From contig DMMK01000009.1 in the NCBI GenBank assembly GCA_003453085.1, positions 1-8,575 of the forward strand: 8,575 nt of DNA. The letters run 5' to 3'. The position numbers and the translations under genes are program-made. Shown here in pieces: positions 1 through 6,255 of this stretch. How positions within the stretch are numbered: the first letter of the stretch is position 1; every line of letters starts with the position of its first letter. The DNA is from Verrucomicrobiales bacterium (lineage in GTDB: Bacteria > Verrucomicrobiota > Verrucomicrobiia > Verrucomicrobiales > Verrucomicrobiaceae). Below the pieces are notes generated by a model that was given only the letters and a program-made list of their open reading frames with translations, did no database searches and was not told the DNA's origin.

Positions 1-832
1 CCACGCCCCCGTCTTGGGTCTCATAATGGAAGACGCGGACAGGCGTCTGGCCGCGCGTGCCTGGGAGGACAAAGACGTCGAGCTGGAGCAGACGCGTCTC
101 GCCGTCGGGCACCTCGGTCGGCTTAACAATGAATGGGACATCATTGGCCCCATTCTTGGGTCCGCCGATGACGAAGAGCTTCTCGGCATGGTCCTGCATG
201 ATGGGGTAATCAAAGCCGTTGATCCTCATGCGAGCCTCGTAACCAAAGGACTGGAGCGTGCAGCCCGCCACATTTTCCGGCACCTCACAGAGAGCCGGAA
301 CGGCAGGTGCCTTGCCCGGTGGCGTGAACTCCGGGTAGTTCAGAAAGTCCATAGGCCCAGAGCCTTTCAACTGAGCGATGAGATCGGCCTGGCCCAGCAG
401 CTTGAGGACCTTGCTGCTATCAAAACGCCAGGTGCCGTTCTCATTGAAGAACTTCAGCATGAGGACGCTTTCAGGAATTTGCCCAGGCTCACCGCCAAGG
501 TCCACCTTGCCGAAGTATAACGTGTGCGCTGTGTCACCTACAGCATCTGCCTCCAGCAGGCGAAGGCTTGAAATGTCAGGCGGATCCAGAGGCACGGCAA
601 AGACCGCATCAGGAAAAGACTGCCGCTGACTGACGATGAGATTCCGGGTCACCACTTGACGATAACGGGTGATGGAAGCCGCCCAGGCGCGTGCATCTTT
701 TGCCAGCATGGCCGCCCGCCAGTTCTGGTACGCCCGGTCAAGCTGGGAGCGCAAAGCAGGATCTTGGGCAGCGGCCTGACCGGTGAGGGCCAGGGTCAAA
801 AAAAGGCAGAGAAGACGCGCAAAAGTGTTCAC
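1..832 (-). CDS. Exported protein of unknown function, NTF2-like N-terminal half (C-terminus cut by window edge)
   Basis: An open minus-strand frame runs without a stop from a GTG at 832-830 to the left edge, giving 277 codons with the end missing. The first 22 or so residues (MNTFARLLCLFLTLALTGQA, then AAQ) form a classic signal peptide: a basic residue, a Leu-rich core and a small-residue cleavage site. This supports both the start and export. Residues 28-145 look like an NTF2/SnoaL-type alpha+beta domain. They have an N-terminal helix with an aromatic/acidic pattern (AYQNWRAAMLAKDARAW), then strands ending in a GTWRFDSSKVLKL-like segment. That assignment is by pattern only. Residues 190-277 are strand-rich, with two Cys (182, 191), and I do not recognise them. 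No Shine-Dalgarno is visible; a TAAAAT box lies 17 bases upstream of the start on this strand (849-854). The gene is divergent from the hydrolase at 961. A 168-residue frame on the opposite strand (14-520) is a shadow with no domain signal. No function can be assigned. Confidence 0.8.
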   Translation of the reverse strand, partial: MNTFARLLCLFLTLALTGQAAAQDPALRSQLDRAYQNWRAAMLAKDARAWAASITRYRQVVTRNLIVSQRQSFPDAVFAVPLDPPDISSLRLLEADAVGDTAHTLYFGKVDLGGEPGQIPESVLMLKFFNENGTWRFDSSKVLKLLGQADLIAQLKGSGPMDFLNYPEFTPPGKAPAVPALCEVPENVAGCTLQSFGYEARMRINGFDYPIMQDHAEKLFVIGGPKNGANDVPFIVKPTEVPDGETRLLQLDVFVLPGTRGQTPVRVFHYETQDGGV

Positions 833-839
833 GGGGGGA

Positions 840-954
840 GTGTGGCAGATTTTAGGGAGGCTTGGCACGCAAATACATCCTGAATGGGGCCTCCAGGCCA
901 GGAAAAGATGTTGCTGGATCGTGTATTTTTGCAAGAGTCACGTTTCTGCCACAC
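840..954. promoter_or_regulatory. Divergent intergenic region with a 10-bp inverted repeat next to both starts
   Basis: The 128 bases between the divergent starts (GTG at 832 on minus, ATG at 961 on plus) contain the sequence TCTGCCACAC twice in opposite orientation. One copy is at 945-954 on the plus strand; the other reads on the minus strand from 849 to 840. Each lies 6-7 bases upstream of its start codon, so each mRNA would carry the same element at its ribosome-binding position or just after its promoter. It could be a paired operator for a shared regulator, a shared translation-initiation element, or a local duplication. A TAAAAT sequence on the minus strand (849-854) could be a -10 box for the leftward gene but overlaps the repeat arm by one base. 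No convincing plus-strand promoter was found. The repeat is seen directly; its role is inferred. Confidence 0.4.
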
Positions 955-960
955 GCAATC

Positions 961-1830
961 ATGGAATCACCCGGCGAAGGTCATCAACGAACACTCCCAC
1001 TCGACCGAAATCGGGAACTCCTCAAATCTGCTCGCGAAGAGATCTACAAGACCGTCGGCGACATCAGCCTGCCTGTGTACATCTGGGAACCCAATGCAGA
1101 CAAGACACCACCATACCCAAAATCGGTGGCTGCCTTCTTTTTTAGCAGTGGCTGGGACAATGGCCAGATCGCACAGTTTGCTCCGCACTGTGTTTACTTC
1201 GCCTCGCGCGGCATGATGACGATGGCCTTTGACTACCGCATCACGCACAGGAACCGTGGCGGTCCGTTGGAAGCGATTGCGGATGCACGGTCTGCCATGC
1301 GCTGGATCCGTCTCAATGCGGTGGAGCTAGGCATCAATCCGGGCAAGATCGTCGGCATCGGCGGCAGTGGCGGTGCCCATGCCATCACATCCTCCGCGAT
1401 GCTCAGCGGCTTTGATGATCCTGCGGACATTCTGGACAGCAGCCCCGCGCCAAATGCGCTGGCCCTGTTCAATCCCGTGCTGGACACTTCCAAAAAAGGC
1501 TTTGGCCTGGACCGCTTCCCCGATGCAGGCGTGGCCAAGGACGCCAACCTCATCCGCGCCATCCGCCCCGGCCTGCCCCCCATGTTGATCATGCATGGCA
1601 CGGCTGACCGTGTGGTCCCCTTTGGCGGGACCTATGAGTTCGCGAAAAAATCCTCCAAGAAAAAGAATTTCTGCCGCCTCATCGAGTTTGAAGGCCAGGG
1701 ACACGGGTTCTTTAACTTCAACCTCTCCTTTGAGATGTATGAAGCCACCCTCATGGCCATGGACGAGTTTTTTGTGGAACTCGGATTCCTGGAACCCGAC
1801 CCAGAAGCGGGCCTGGGCAAAGTGGACTGA
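961..1830 (+). CDS. Alpha/beta-hydrolase (esterase/lipase-like) with altered oxyanion motif, probably cytoplasmic
   Basis: This is a 289-residue alpha/beta-hydrolase-fold protein related to the BD-FAE/acetyl-xylan-esterase group and homologous along its length to the esterase at 5270-6142. The nucleophile elbow is GIGGSGG with Ser136; the acid is Asp216 in MHGTADRVVP; the base is His248 in GQGHGF. The catalytic triad is therefore complete. Where this group normally has HGGGW, this protein has FSSGW (61-65) followed by DNG, so the oxyanion-hole loop is changed. Further shared blocks are DARSAMRWIRLNA (108-120) and PNALALFNPVLDTSKKGFG (164-182). No signal peptide is present. An in-frame TTG at 862 would add 33 residues with no hydrolase or signal character and would run through the inverted repeat, so ATG 961 is preferred. 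The substrate is unknown: an ester of a sugar or small carboxylate is likely, but loss of the usual motif may mean different chemistry. Confidence 0.85.
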   Translation: MESPGEGHQRTLPLDRNRELLKSAREEIYKTVGDISLPVYIWEPNADKTPPYPKSVAAFFFSSGWDNGQIAQFAPHCVYFASRGMMTMAFDYRITHRNRGGPLEAIADARSAMRWIRLNAVELGINPGKIVGIGGSGGAHAITSSAMLSGFDDPADILDSSPAPNALALFNPVLDTSKKGFGLDRFPDAGVAKDANLIRAIRPGLPPMLIMHGTADRVVPFGGTYEFAKKSSKKKNFCRLIEFEGQGHGFFNFNLSFEMYEATLMAMDEFFVELGFLEPDPEAGLGKVD

Positions 1831-1912
1831 GCGGGCTGGCTTTTCTGCCAGGACTGTCACCTGCCGAGGGCGAATTTCTGCGCCTGAATTGTTCAGGGTG
1901 AAGGTTTACCGC

Positions 1913-1940
1913 TTGAACCGGACGGCGACGCACGTTTAAA
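1913..1940 (+). promoter_or_regulatory. Weak sigma70-like promoter candidate for the permease operon
   Basis: TTGAAC (1913-1918) and TTTAAA (1935-1940) are separated by 16 bases in the 121-base gap before the permease. Each box matches four of six consensus positions. Transcription would begin only about 5 bases before the ATG at 1952, giving an almost leaderless mRNA, which makes the call uncertain. I looked for a Zur/Fur-like AT-rich palindrome in this gap because of the metal-related operon and saw none. Confidence 0.2.
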
Positions 1941-1951
1941 GCAGCCACTGC

Positions 1952-2986
1952 ATGATTTTAGCTGCCTTGCCCGAACCCAGTCCCTTTGGAGATGTCCTGA
2001 TGGCCTTTCTGAGCATCCTTTTCGAAGGTGCTCCCTACATCATGATCGGCACCCTGCTTTCAGGGCTGATTGATGCCTTTTTGCCCGCCAAGCTCTTGGA
2101 GCGCGTGCTGCCCAAGAACAAGGTACTGTCCACCCTGATGGCGGGCTTTCTGGGGCTGATCTTTCCCGTCTGCGAATGCGCGGTGGTGCCGGTGATCCGG
2201 CGGCTGGTGAAAAAGGGGCTGCCACTTTCCTGCGCGCTCTCATACATGCTGTCCGCGCCGATCATGAACCCCATCGTGGCGGTGAGCACACTGACGGCCT
2301 TCAAGGAATTCGAGAAAGTGACTGGCTGGGCCACCATCGGCAATGCCACGATGACCATCTCACGGCTGGCCCTGGGCTACCTGGTGGCCGTCACCATCGG
2401 TCTGATCGTCCTGCGCTTCAAACCCGCCCAGGTCCTGAAATCTAGCGTCGCTCAGGACATCGAGGACTCCGCCGCAGAAAATGCCCACGGGCACGCACCG
2501 AAGGCCAGCTTCAATGCCCGTCTGGTACACGCCTTCCGCACCGCGATGGGTGACTTCCTGGATACCGGGATGTACTTCACCATCGGGGTCATCATCACCT
2601 CCGTCTTTAATACGCAGGTGGACCAGAGCCTGCTGGATAGCGTGGCGGGCAATGAACTGGCCGCCATTCCGTCCATCATGGGGCTGGCCTTCGTATTGTC
2701 ACTATGCAGCACCTCGGATGCCTTCATCGCCGCGCCTATGGCGTCCTTCTCCATGGCGGCCAAACTGGCCTTCCTGGTCTTTGGCCCGATGATGGACATC
2801 AAGCTGATGTTCATGTACGCTGCCGTATTCAAACGCCGCATGGTCATCGCCATGCTGCTCGGCACGTTCATCCTCATCGCGCTGCTTTCCGGGCCGATGA
2901 TGCTTTTCGTCACCGATCCCCGCGCCTTTCCTGAAAAATTCTGGGAGCTTATCACCGCTCCGTTTGCCGCTTTTCCTTCCAAGTAA
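1952..2986 (+). CDS. YraQ/UPF0718-family (DUF318, ArsP_1-like) permease
   Basis: This 344-residue polytopic inner-membrane protein has about eight hydrophobic segments in two halves, near residues 17-40, 58-82, 93-112, 130-155, 205-222, 235-260, 265-290 and 298-320. The family's two signature motifs are intact. In the first half, PVCECAVVPVIRRLVKKGLP (72-91) is followed by SAPIMNPIVAVST (101-113). In the second half the sequence is SLCSTSDAFIAA (250-261). Cys74, Cys76 and Cys252 are the obvious candidates for ligand or metal contact. The central hydrophilic loop (about 158-198) carries a small AHGHA motif. The ArsP branch of this superfamily exports organoarsenicals. The branch paired with TIGR03943/DUF1980 proteins, as here (27 bases to the next start), has no settled substrate to my knowledge. 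Family assignment is firm; substrate and direction are unknown. ATG 1952 is kept; Met17 (ATG 2000) would remove only a polar N-terminus. Confidence 0.9.
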   Translation: MILAALPEPSPFGDVLMAFLSILFEGAPYIMIGTLLSGLIDAFLPAKLLERVLPKNKVLSTLMAGFLGLIFPVCECAVVPVIRRLVKKGLPLSCALSYMLSAPIMNPIVAVSTLTAFKEFEKVTGWATIGNATMTISRLALGYLVAVTIGLIVLRFKPAQVLKSSVAQDIEDSAAENAHGHAPKASFNARLVHAFRTAMGDFLDTGMYFTIGVIITSVFNTQVDQSLLDSVAGNELAAIPSIMGLAFVLSLCSTSDAFIAAPMASFSMAAKLAFLVFGPMMDIKLMFMYAAVFKRRMVIAMLLGTFILIALLSGPMMLFVTDPRAFPEKFWELITAPFAAFPSK

Positions 2987-3013
2987 TCTCAGCCTTCAGC
3001 CCATTCTCATCCC

Positions 3014-4294
3014 ATGAGCGGAATCCGCACTTTCACCCATCTCATCAGCATTGCCCTGCTGCTCCTCTGGAGCGCCGTGCTGCTGTATTTCCATTACTCG
3101 GGCCGTGTGAACGAGTACCTCCCTGGCGACGGCATCTTCCGTCCCATGGTGTTGTACACGGGCATCGGGCTGGCCATCATGGGCCTGTTCAATCTGCTGA
3201 CCATGGGATCCGAAGTCGCTGGCTGTGAAGGCCACGACCATGGGGCAGGCGGCTGTGGCCACGACCACGGCAAAGGCTGCGGCCATGATCACTCCAAAGA
3301 AGCCAAAAGTGGCTGTGGGCACGATCATGACCACAAACACGAGCATGTGCACCACGAAGGTTGCGGGCATGACCACGGCCACGTGCATCATGAAGGCTGT
3401 GGGCACGATCACGCACATGACCATGCTCATCATGAAGGCTGCGGGCATGACCACGCACATGCCCATGGCTGTAATCATGATCACGGTCATGCGGCCAAAT
3501 CCGGCTGCGGCCATGACCACAGCCACGACCATGCACACGCGCCGCACGACCATCACGGCCACGGTATCCTGGAAGAAAGCGGCTGGACCGGCAGGCTGGT
3601 GGCCATCCTGATCCTGGCAGCCCCCATTACCTGGGCGGCCATCAAATCACCCGACCGCTACAGTGCCAGTGCAGTGATGAACAAAGGGGTGTATAACCAA
3701 AATTACAACTCCACCGCGCGGGCAGATGAATTCACCCTGCGTGGGGACGGCTCCAAACCGAGCCGCGCGGCCCCCAAGCCGGTGCCGATGCCCGACACTC
3801 CCCTGCCCGCTCCTGACAAATTCAATGATCCGGAAACTGTGGCCAAGGCCTCCTCCGCTCCACCGAAAGAAGCCCAGAGCTATGGCAGCTTCACCCTGGA
3901 AGACCTCAAGCAGCAGATCGAGCAAAACAGCAAAGGCGAATTTGTCCTTCAGGTGCCGGAGATCTACTACACGGGCGGCGACCTGGAAGTGCAGCGTGTG
4001 ATCACGGGCCAGCCGATCGAGACGACCGCCCAGGTGCTGCCTGAAAAGGTGAACAATGCCGACGGCCACCGCCTGCGTATCTTCCGCATGCTGGTGCAGT
4101 GCTGTGCGGCGGATGCCCGCCCCTACTCGGTGCCTGTGGACTTTGGCAAAAAGGCACCCGACTTTAAAGAAATGACCTGGGTGAAAATCTCCGGCATCAT
4201 GAGCTATGAGAAGGATGGCGACCAGACCATCCCAGTCATCAAAGCCACGAGCATTGAAGAGACCACCGCCCCCGATAACACGATGATCTACTGA
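3014..4294 (+). CDS. TIGR03943/DUF1980-family permease subunit with a large His/Cys-rich loop
   Basis: The protein has 426 residues, longer than typical family members (roughly 250-300) because of an inserted His-rich loop. In order: TM1 about 8-27, TM2 about 44-63, the His/Cys-rich loop 71-183, TM3 about 192-210, a Pro/Ala/Lys-rich linker about 245-290, and a C-terminal DUF1980 domain from about 290 to 415. The C-terminal domain has the family hallmark [20 protein letters not shown] (358-377), with adjacent Cys363-Cys364 followed by ADARP. The loop contains 40 His and 9 Cys. The gene follows the YraQ-type permease by 27 bases, a pairing (YcgR/YcgQ type in Bacillus) that marks a two-component membrane complex. 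If the N-terminus is inside, the His loop faces the cytoplasm and the CC-containing domain lies outside; this topology is inferred. Metal binding by the loop is very likely; the metal and whether it is imported, exported or stored are unknown. The operon ends at the hairpin at 4323. Confidence 0.88.
   Translation: MSGIRTFTHLISIALLLLWSAVLLYFHYSGRVNEYLPGDGIFRPMVLYTGIGLAIMGLFNLLTMGSEVAGCEGHDHGAGGCGHDHGKGCGHDHSKEAKSGCGHDHDHKHEHVHHEGCGHDHGHVHHEGCGHDHAHDHAHHEGCGHDHAHAHGCNHDHGHAAKSGCGHDHSHDHAHAPHDHHGHGILEESGWTGRLVAILILAAPITWAAIKSPDRYSASAVMNKGVYNQNYNSTARADEFTLRGDGSKPSRAAPKPVPMPDTPLPAPDKFNDPETVAKASSAPPKEAQSYGSFTLEDLKQQIEQNSKGEFVLQVPEIYYTGGDLEVQRVITGQPIETTAQVLPEKVNNADGHRLRIFRMLVQCCAADARPYSVPVDFGKKAPDFKEMTWVKISGIMSYEKDGDQTIPVIKATSIEETTAPDNTMIY
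3224..3562 (+). repeat. In-frame degenerate repeats encoding Cys-Gly-His-Asp-His units
   Basis: This segment encodes residues 71-183 of the DUF1980-family subunit. CGHDH occurs exactly seven times (Cys at 81, 89, 101, 117, 129, 143, 165), with two variants, CEGHDH at 71 and CNHDH at 153. The spacing is irregular, 8 to 16 residues. The best-ordered part is three copies of HHEGCGHDH starting near residues 113, 125 and 139, equal to 36- and 42-base steps in the DNA. His, Gly and Asp codons vary (CAC/CAT, GGC/GGG, GAC/GAT) between units, so the array is old or kept by protein-level selection and is not a fresh slippage tract. The 188-residue Met/Val/Ala-rich frame on the opposite strand is a by-product of this composition. 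Confidence 0.9.
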
Positions 4295-4322
4295 TCACCT
4301 GCAGGGCACGATTCCTAACCAC

Positions 4323-4364
4323 AAAAATCCCCGGTCATTCCTGCAATGACCGGGGATTTTTTTT
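4323..4364. terminator. Bidirectional rho-independent terminator between convergent operons
   Basis: A perfect hairpin pairs 4323-4339 with 4345-4361. Its GC-rich core is TCCCCGGTCATT against AATGACCGGGGA, and the loop is five bases (CCTGC). On the plus strand it is followed by eight T (4357-4364); on the minus strand the A-run at 4323-4327 gives five T. It sits 28 bases after the stop of the DUF1980-family gene and 4 bases beyond the stop of the minus-strand DUF1080-like gene, so it can end both transcripts. Confidence 0.93.
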
Positions 4365-4368
4365 GCGA

Positions 4369-5115
4369 TCAAGGTTTGGCAGGAACGGCTGCCGCCTGGA
4401 CCTTGGTTTTGTTTTTTGCCCAGTCCGGGTTGAGCGCAGCCTCCCACACCTTGAGATGGCGTACACTGCCCTCGACACCCATGACAAACATGAGGCTGTG
4501 CTTTTCACGGTCGATCAAGTCGTGGCTGCCGGTGAGACTTTGGCCATCCACCGTGCCGACCATTTCATTGCCCAGCACTTCAAAGACAACCGTGTGCCAT
4601 TCATCGAGCTTGAGAGGCACTTTGGCAGCCCCCAGCGGCACGGATTTGTCCGGGCCAGCATGGTCGTTGTCATCCTTGGTGATGCGAAAGCCGCCTTCAT
4701 TCATGTGAATGCTGCAGACGTAGTCTTTGGCATCCACGGTGCGCACGCTGAGGCTGCGGTATTTGCGACCAGCCAGCGGGACATTGTTCATGCGCACCTC
4801 ACATTGGATGACGACGTTCTTGTAAAGAAAGCCATAGGAGGCCGTGGCCGGGTGCTTCACCTCCGCCGTTTCGCGACCCGTGAACACACCGTTTTCCACG
4901 GCCCACTTGCCACCGCGAGGCACGGCATTCCAGCGCCAGCCGGAGAAGCCCGAGGCAAATCCGTTCGACTTGCCATCGAAGGGTTTCAGCGGCTGCGAAA
5001 AGTCCTGGTCCACCAGCAGCTTGCCACGAGTGGTCATGAGGGTGGGCTGATCCTCCAAAGCCAAGGCAGCGAGGGTGGTCAGCGAAAACGCGAGGGTGCA
5101 AAACAGTTTTGTCAT
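4369..5115 (-). CDS. Exported DUF1080/3-keto-disaccharide-hydrolase-like protein (concanavalin-type fold)
   Basis: This 248-residue protein starts at the ATG at 5115-5113, chosen because it begins a signal peptide (MTKLFCTLAFSLTTLAALAL, cut near residue 20). An in-frame upstream start at 5250 adds an implausible Cys/Trp-rich leader. The mature part follows the DUF1080 / LamG-like jelly-roll pattern. It opens with DQDFSQPLKPFDG (36-48), then WAVENGVFTGRE (71-82) and YKNVVIQCEVRMN (98-110). Then come a variable middle with AKDYVCSIHMNEGGFRITKD (129-148), LDEWHTVVFEVLGNEMVGTVDG (170-191) and a final strand VRHLKVWEA (218-226). The usual family NSGI-fR motif is replaced by RSLSVR-type sequence (120-125), so this is a divergent member. 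Such proteins are abundant in Verrucomicrobiota and Planctomycetota; some act on 3-keto-glycosides, others may only bind glycans. The 154 bases upstream hold no clear promoter or hairpin; co-transcription with the esterase is possible. Confidence 0.75.
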   Translation of the reverse strand: MTKLFCTLAFSLTTLAALALEDQPTLMTTRGKLLVDQDFSQPLKPFDGKSNGFASGFSGWRWNAVPRGGKWAVENGVFTGRETAEVKHPATASYGFLYKNVVIQCEVRMNNVPLAGRKYRSLSVRTVDAKDYVCSIHMNEGGFRITKDDNDHAGPDKSVPLGAAKVPLKLDEWHTVVFEVLGNEMVGTVDGQSLTGSHDLIDREKHSLMFVMGVEGSVRHLKVWEAALNPDWAKNKTKVQAAAVPAKP

Positions 5116-5269
5116 GGGCGAAAGGACCAACGTCCGAAGCGGCCCAAATATGACGAAGAATGCGTAGCCTCCCGAGCAGCCCTTTTCAGCCCATGTTCGC
5201 AAGCAGCACCGCCATCGTTTCATCCATCCAGTTAGGCCGCAATCCGCCATCCGTCAGGATTACCCAGCT

Positions 5270-6142
5270 TCAGGGTTTCGGCAGCAGGCCCAGCGATGCG
5301 AGGAAGGCATCGCTGCGGGCCAAGGTATCGTCCAGCAGGGTGCGGTCGCGCATGAGGTAGCCGTGGACGCCGCCTTCATTGACGACGAGTTCGCTGCGGT
5401 TGCCCAGCTTTTGCATGGATTCATGAAAAGCCTTGGCTCCGGCGAAGGGAGTCACCGTATCGCCCGTGCCATGGAAGGTGAGGGTGGGAGGTACCCCGGC
5501 ACGCACGTGGTGAACGGGGGAGATTTCCTGCCAGCGGTCGCCGATTTTGGCCTGGCCATAACCTTCCTTGGAACAGTCAATCACAGGGAACAGAAGGACC
5601 AGTGCATTGGGCTGAGGCGAGACGGAAAGGTCTTCCCCGTCTTCATTCACCCCGTCAAAGAGGGCGGTGGCCACAGCCAGGTGACCACCGGCGGAGCCAC
5701 CGCTGACGATGATTTTCTGGGGATCAATGCCGAACTCCTGGGCATGGGCACGGAGGTAGCGGATGGCACTGCGCGCGTCTTTGACGCAGTCAAAAACCGT
5801 CACGCCGGCCTTGGCCTGATGCAGGCGGTACTGCACGCTGATGCCCACCAGCCCCTGCTTCATGTAATGCGCGGCAAAGGGGTACATGCGCTGCGGGTTG
5901 CCACCGGTCCAGCCACCGCCATGAATGGTGACAAAGCAGGGCCGCGCATCGGTGGCCTTATGGCCTGCAGGCTCAAAGACGTGCAGGGCAAGCTCGCGAT
6001 CCCCGACTTTCTTGTAAATGACCGTCCGCGAAGGTGCGAGTTTGGACGCCAGCTCATCTACAGGGTCCGGTTTTTTGGTCAGCGCATTCAGCGATGGCAA
6101 GGCCAGGGCAACAAGGGTCAGCAAAAGAAAGGGGCGGGTCAT
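5270..6142 (-). CDS. Exported alpha/beta-hydrolase, HGGGW esterase (BD-FAE / xylan-esterase-like)
   Basis: This 290-residue protein starts at the ATG at 6142-6140, which opens a signal peptide (MTRPFLLLTLVALALPSLNA, cut near residue 20). A longer frame from 6211 adds 23 residues with no such character. The oxyanion-hole motif HGGGW is at 74-78; the nucleophile elbow GGSAGG carries Ser150; the acid is Asp228 in FHGTGDTVTPF; the base is His260 in EGGVHG. The fold landmarks VQYRL (103-107) and DCVKDARSAIRYLRAHAQEFGIDP (118-141) match secreted polysaccharide esterases that remove acetyl or feruloyl groups from plant glycans. Export to the periplasm or outside fits that role. It lies 113 bases after kamA and 154 bases before the DUF1080-like gene on the same strand. 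It is a clear paralogue of the hydrolase at 961-1830. The exact ester cleaved cannot be read from sequence. Confidence 0.88.
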   Translation of the reverse strand: MTRPFLLLTLVALALPSLNALTKKPDPVDELASKLAPSRTVIYKKVGDRELALHVFEPAGHKATDARPCFVTIHGGGWTGGNPQRMYPFAAHYMKQGLVGISVQYRLHQAKAGVTVFDCVKDARSAIRYLRAHAQEFGIDPQKIIVSGGSAGGHLAVATALFDGVNEDGEDLSVSPQPNALVLLFPVIDCSKEGYGQAKIGDRWQEISPVHHVRAGVPPTLTFHGTGDTVTPFAGAKAFHESMQKLGNRSELVVNEGGVHGYLMRDRTLLDDTLARSDAFLASLGLLPKP

Positions 6143-6209
6143 GACAGGACCGAGTAAACGCAAGGATGGGCCGCAGCTTGCGTGAGAAAGTGCCCGCGAA
6201 GAGGCGAGC

Positions 6210-6242
6210 ATCCTCGGACGAGCATGAACGGGATCCGAGGAT
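6210..6242 (-). repeat. 9-bp inverted repeat between kamA and the esterase gene
   Basis: ATCCTCGGA (6210-6218) pairs perfectly with TCCGAGGAT (6234-6242) across a 15-base loop. It begins 14 bases after the kamA stop and ends 67 bases before the esterase start, in the minus-strand transcript. No T-run follows on the minus strand, so it is not a standard intrinsic terminator. It could be a partial terminator, an mRNA-stabilising hairpin or an operator. Confidence 0.4.
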
Positions 6243-6255
6243 ACTTAGGGGATGG

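Noticed and set aside
14..520. 168-residue plus-strand frame near the left edge
   Set aside because: It lies opposite a longer uninterrupted minus-strand frame with a clear signal peptide, and its own sequence has no recognisable features.
862..960. TTG start at 862 extending the first hydrolase by 33 residues
   Set aside because: The added residues have no signal-peptide or hydrolase character and would overlap the inverted repeat next to the ATG at 961.
1831..1951. Terminator or Zur-type operator in the gap before the permease
   Set aside because: Only a 5-bp CTGGC/GCCAG hairpin near 1835-1850 without a T-run was found, and no AT-rich palindrome resembling a Zur or Fur box.
2996..3562. 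188-residue Met/Val/Ala-rich minus-strand frame opposite the His-rich loop
   Set aside because: Its composition is the direct mirror of His/Asp/Gly codons in the real gene. It looks like a membrane protein only because CAT/CAC reads as ATG/GTG on the other strand.
3224..3562. CRISPR-like or satellite array reading of the repeats
   Set aside because: Spacing is irregular, unit sequences vary at synonymous positions, and the reading frame is kept throughout, so this is a protein-coding repeat.
4363..5235. 290-residue plus-strand frame opposite the DUF1080-like gene
   Set aside because: It starts inside the terminator T-run and shows no domain. The minus strand has a signal peptide and a jelly-roll pattern.
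5363..6157. 264-residue plus-strand frame opposite the exported esterase
   Set aside because: The minus strand has a signal peptide, HGGGW and the full Ser-Asp-His triad; the plus frame has no motif.
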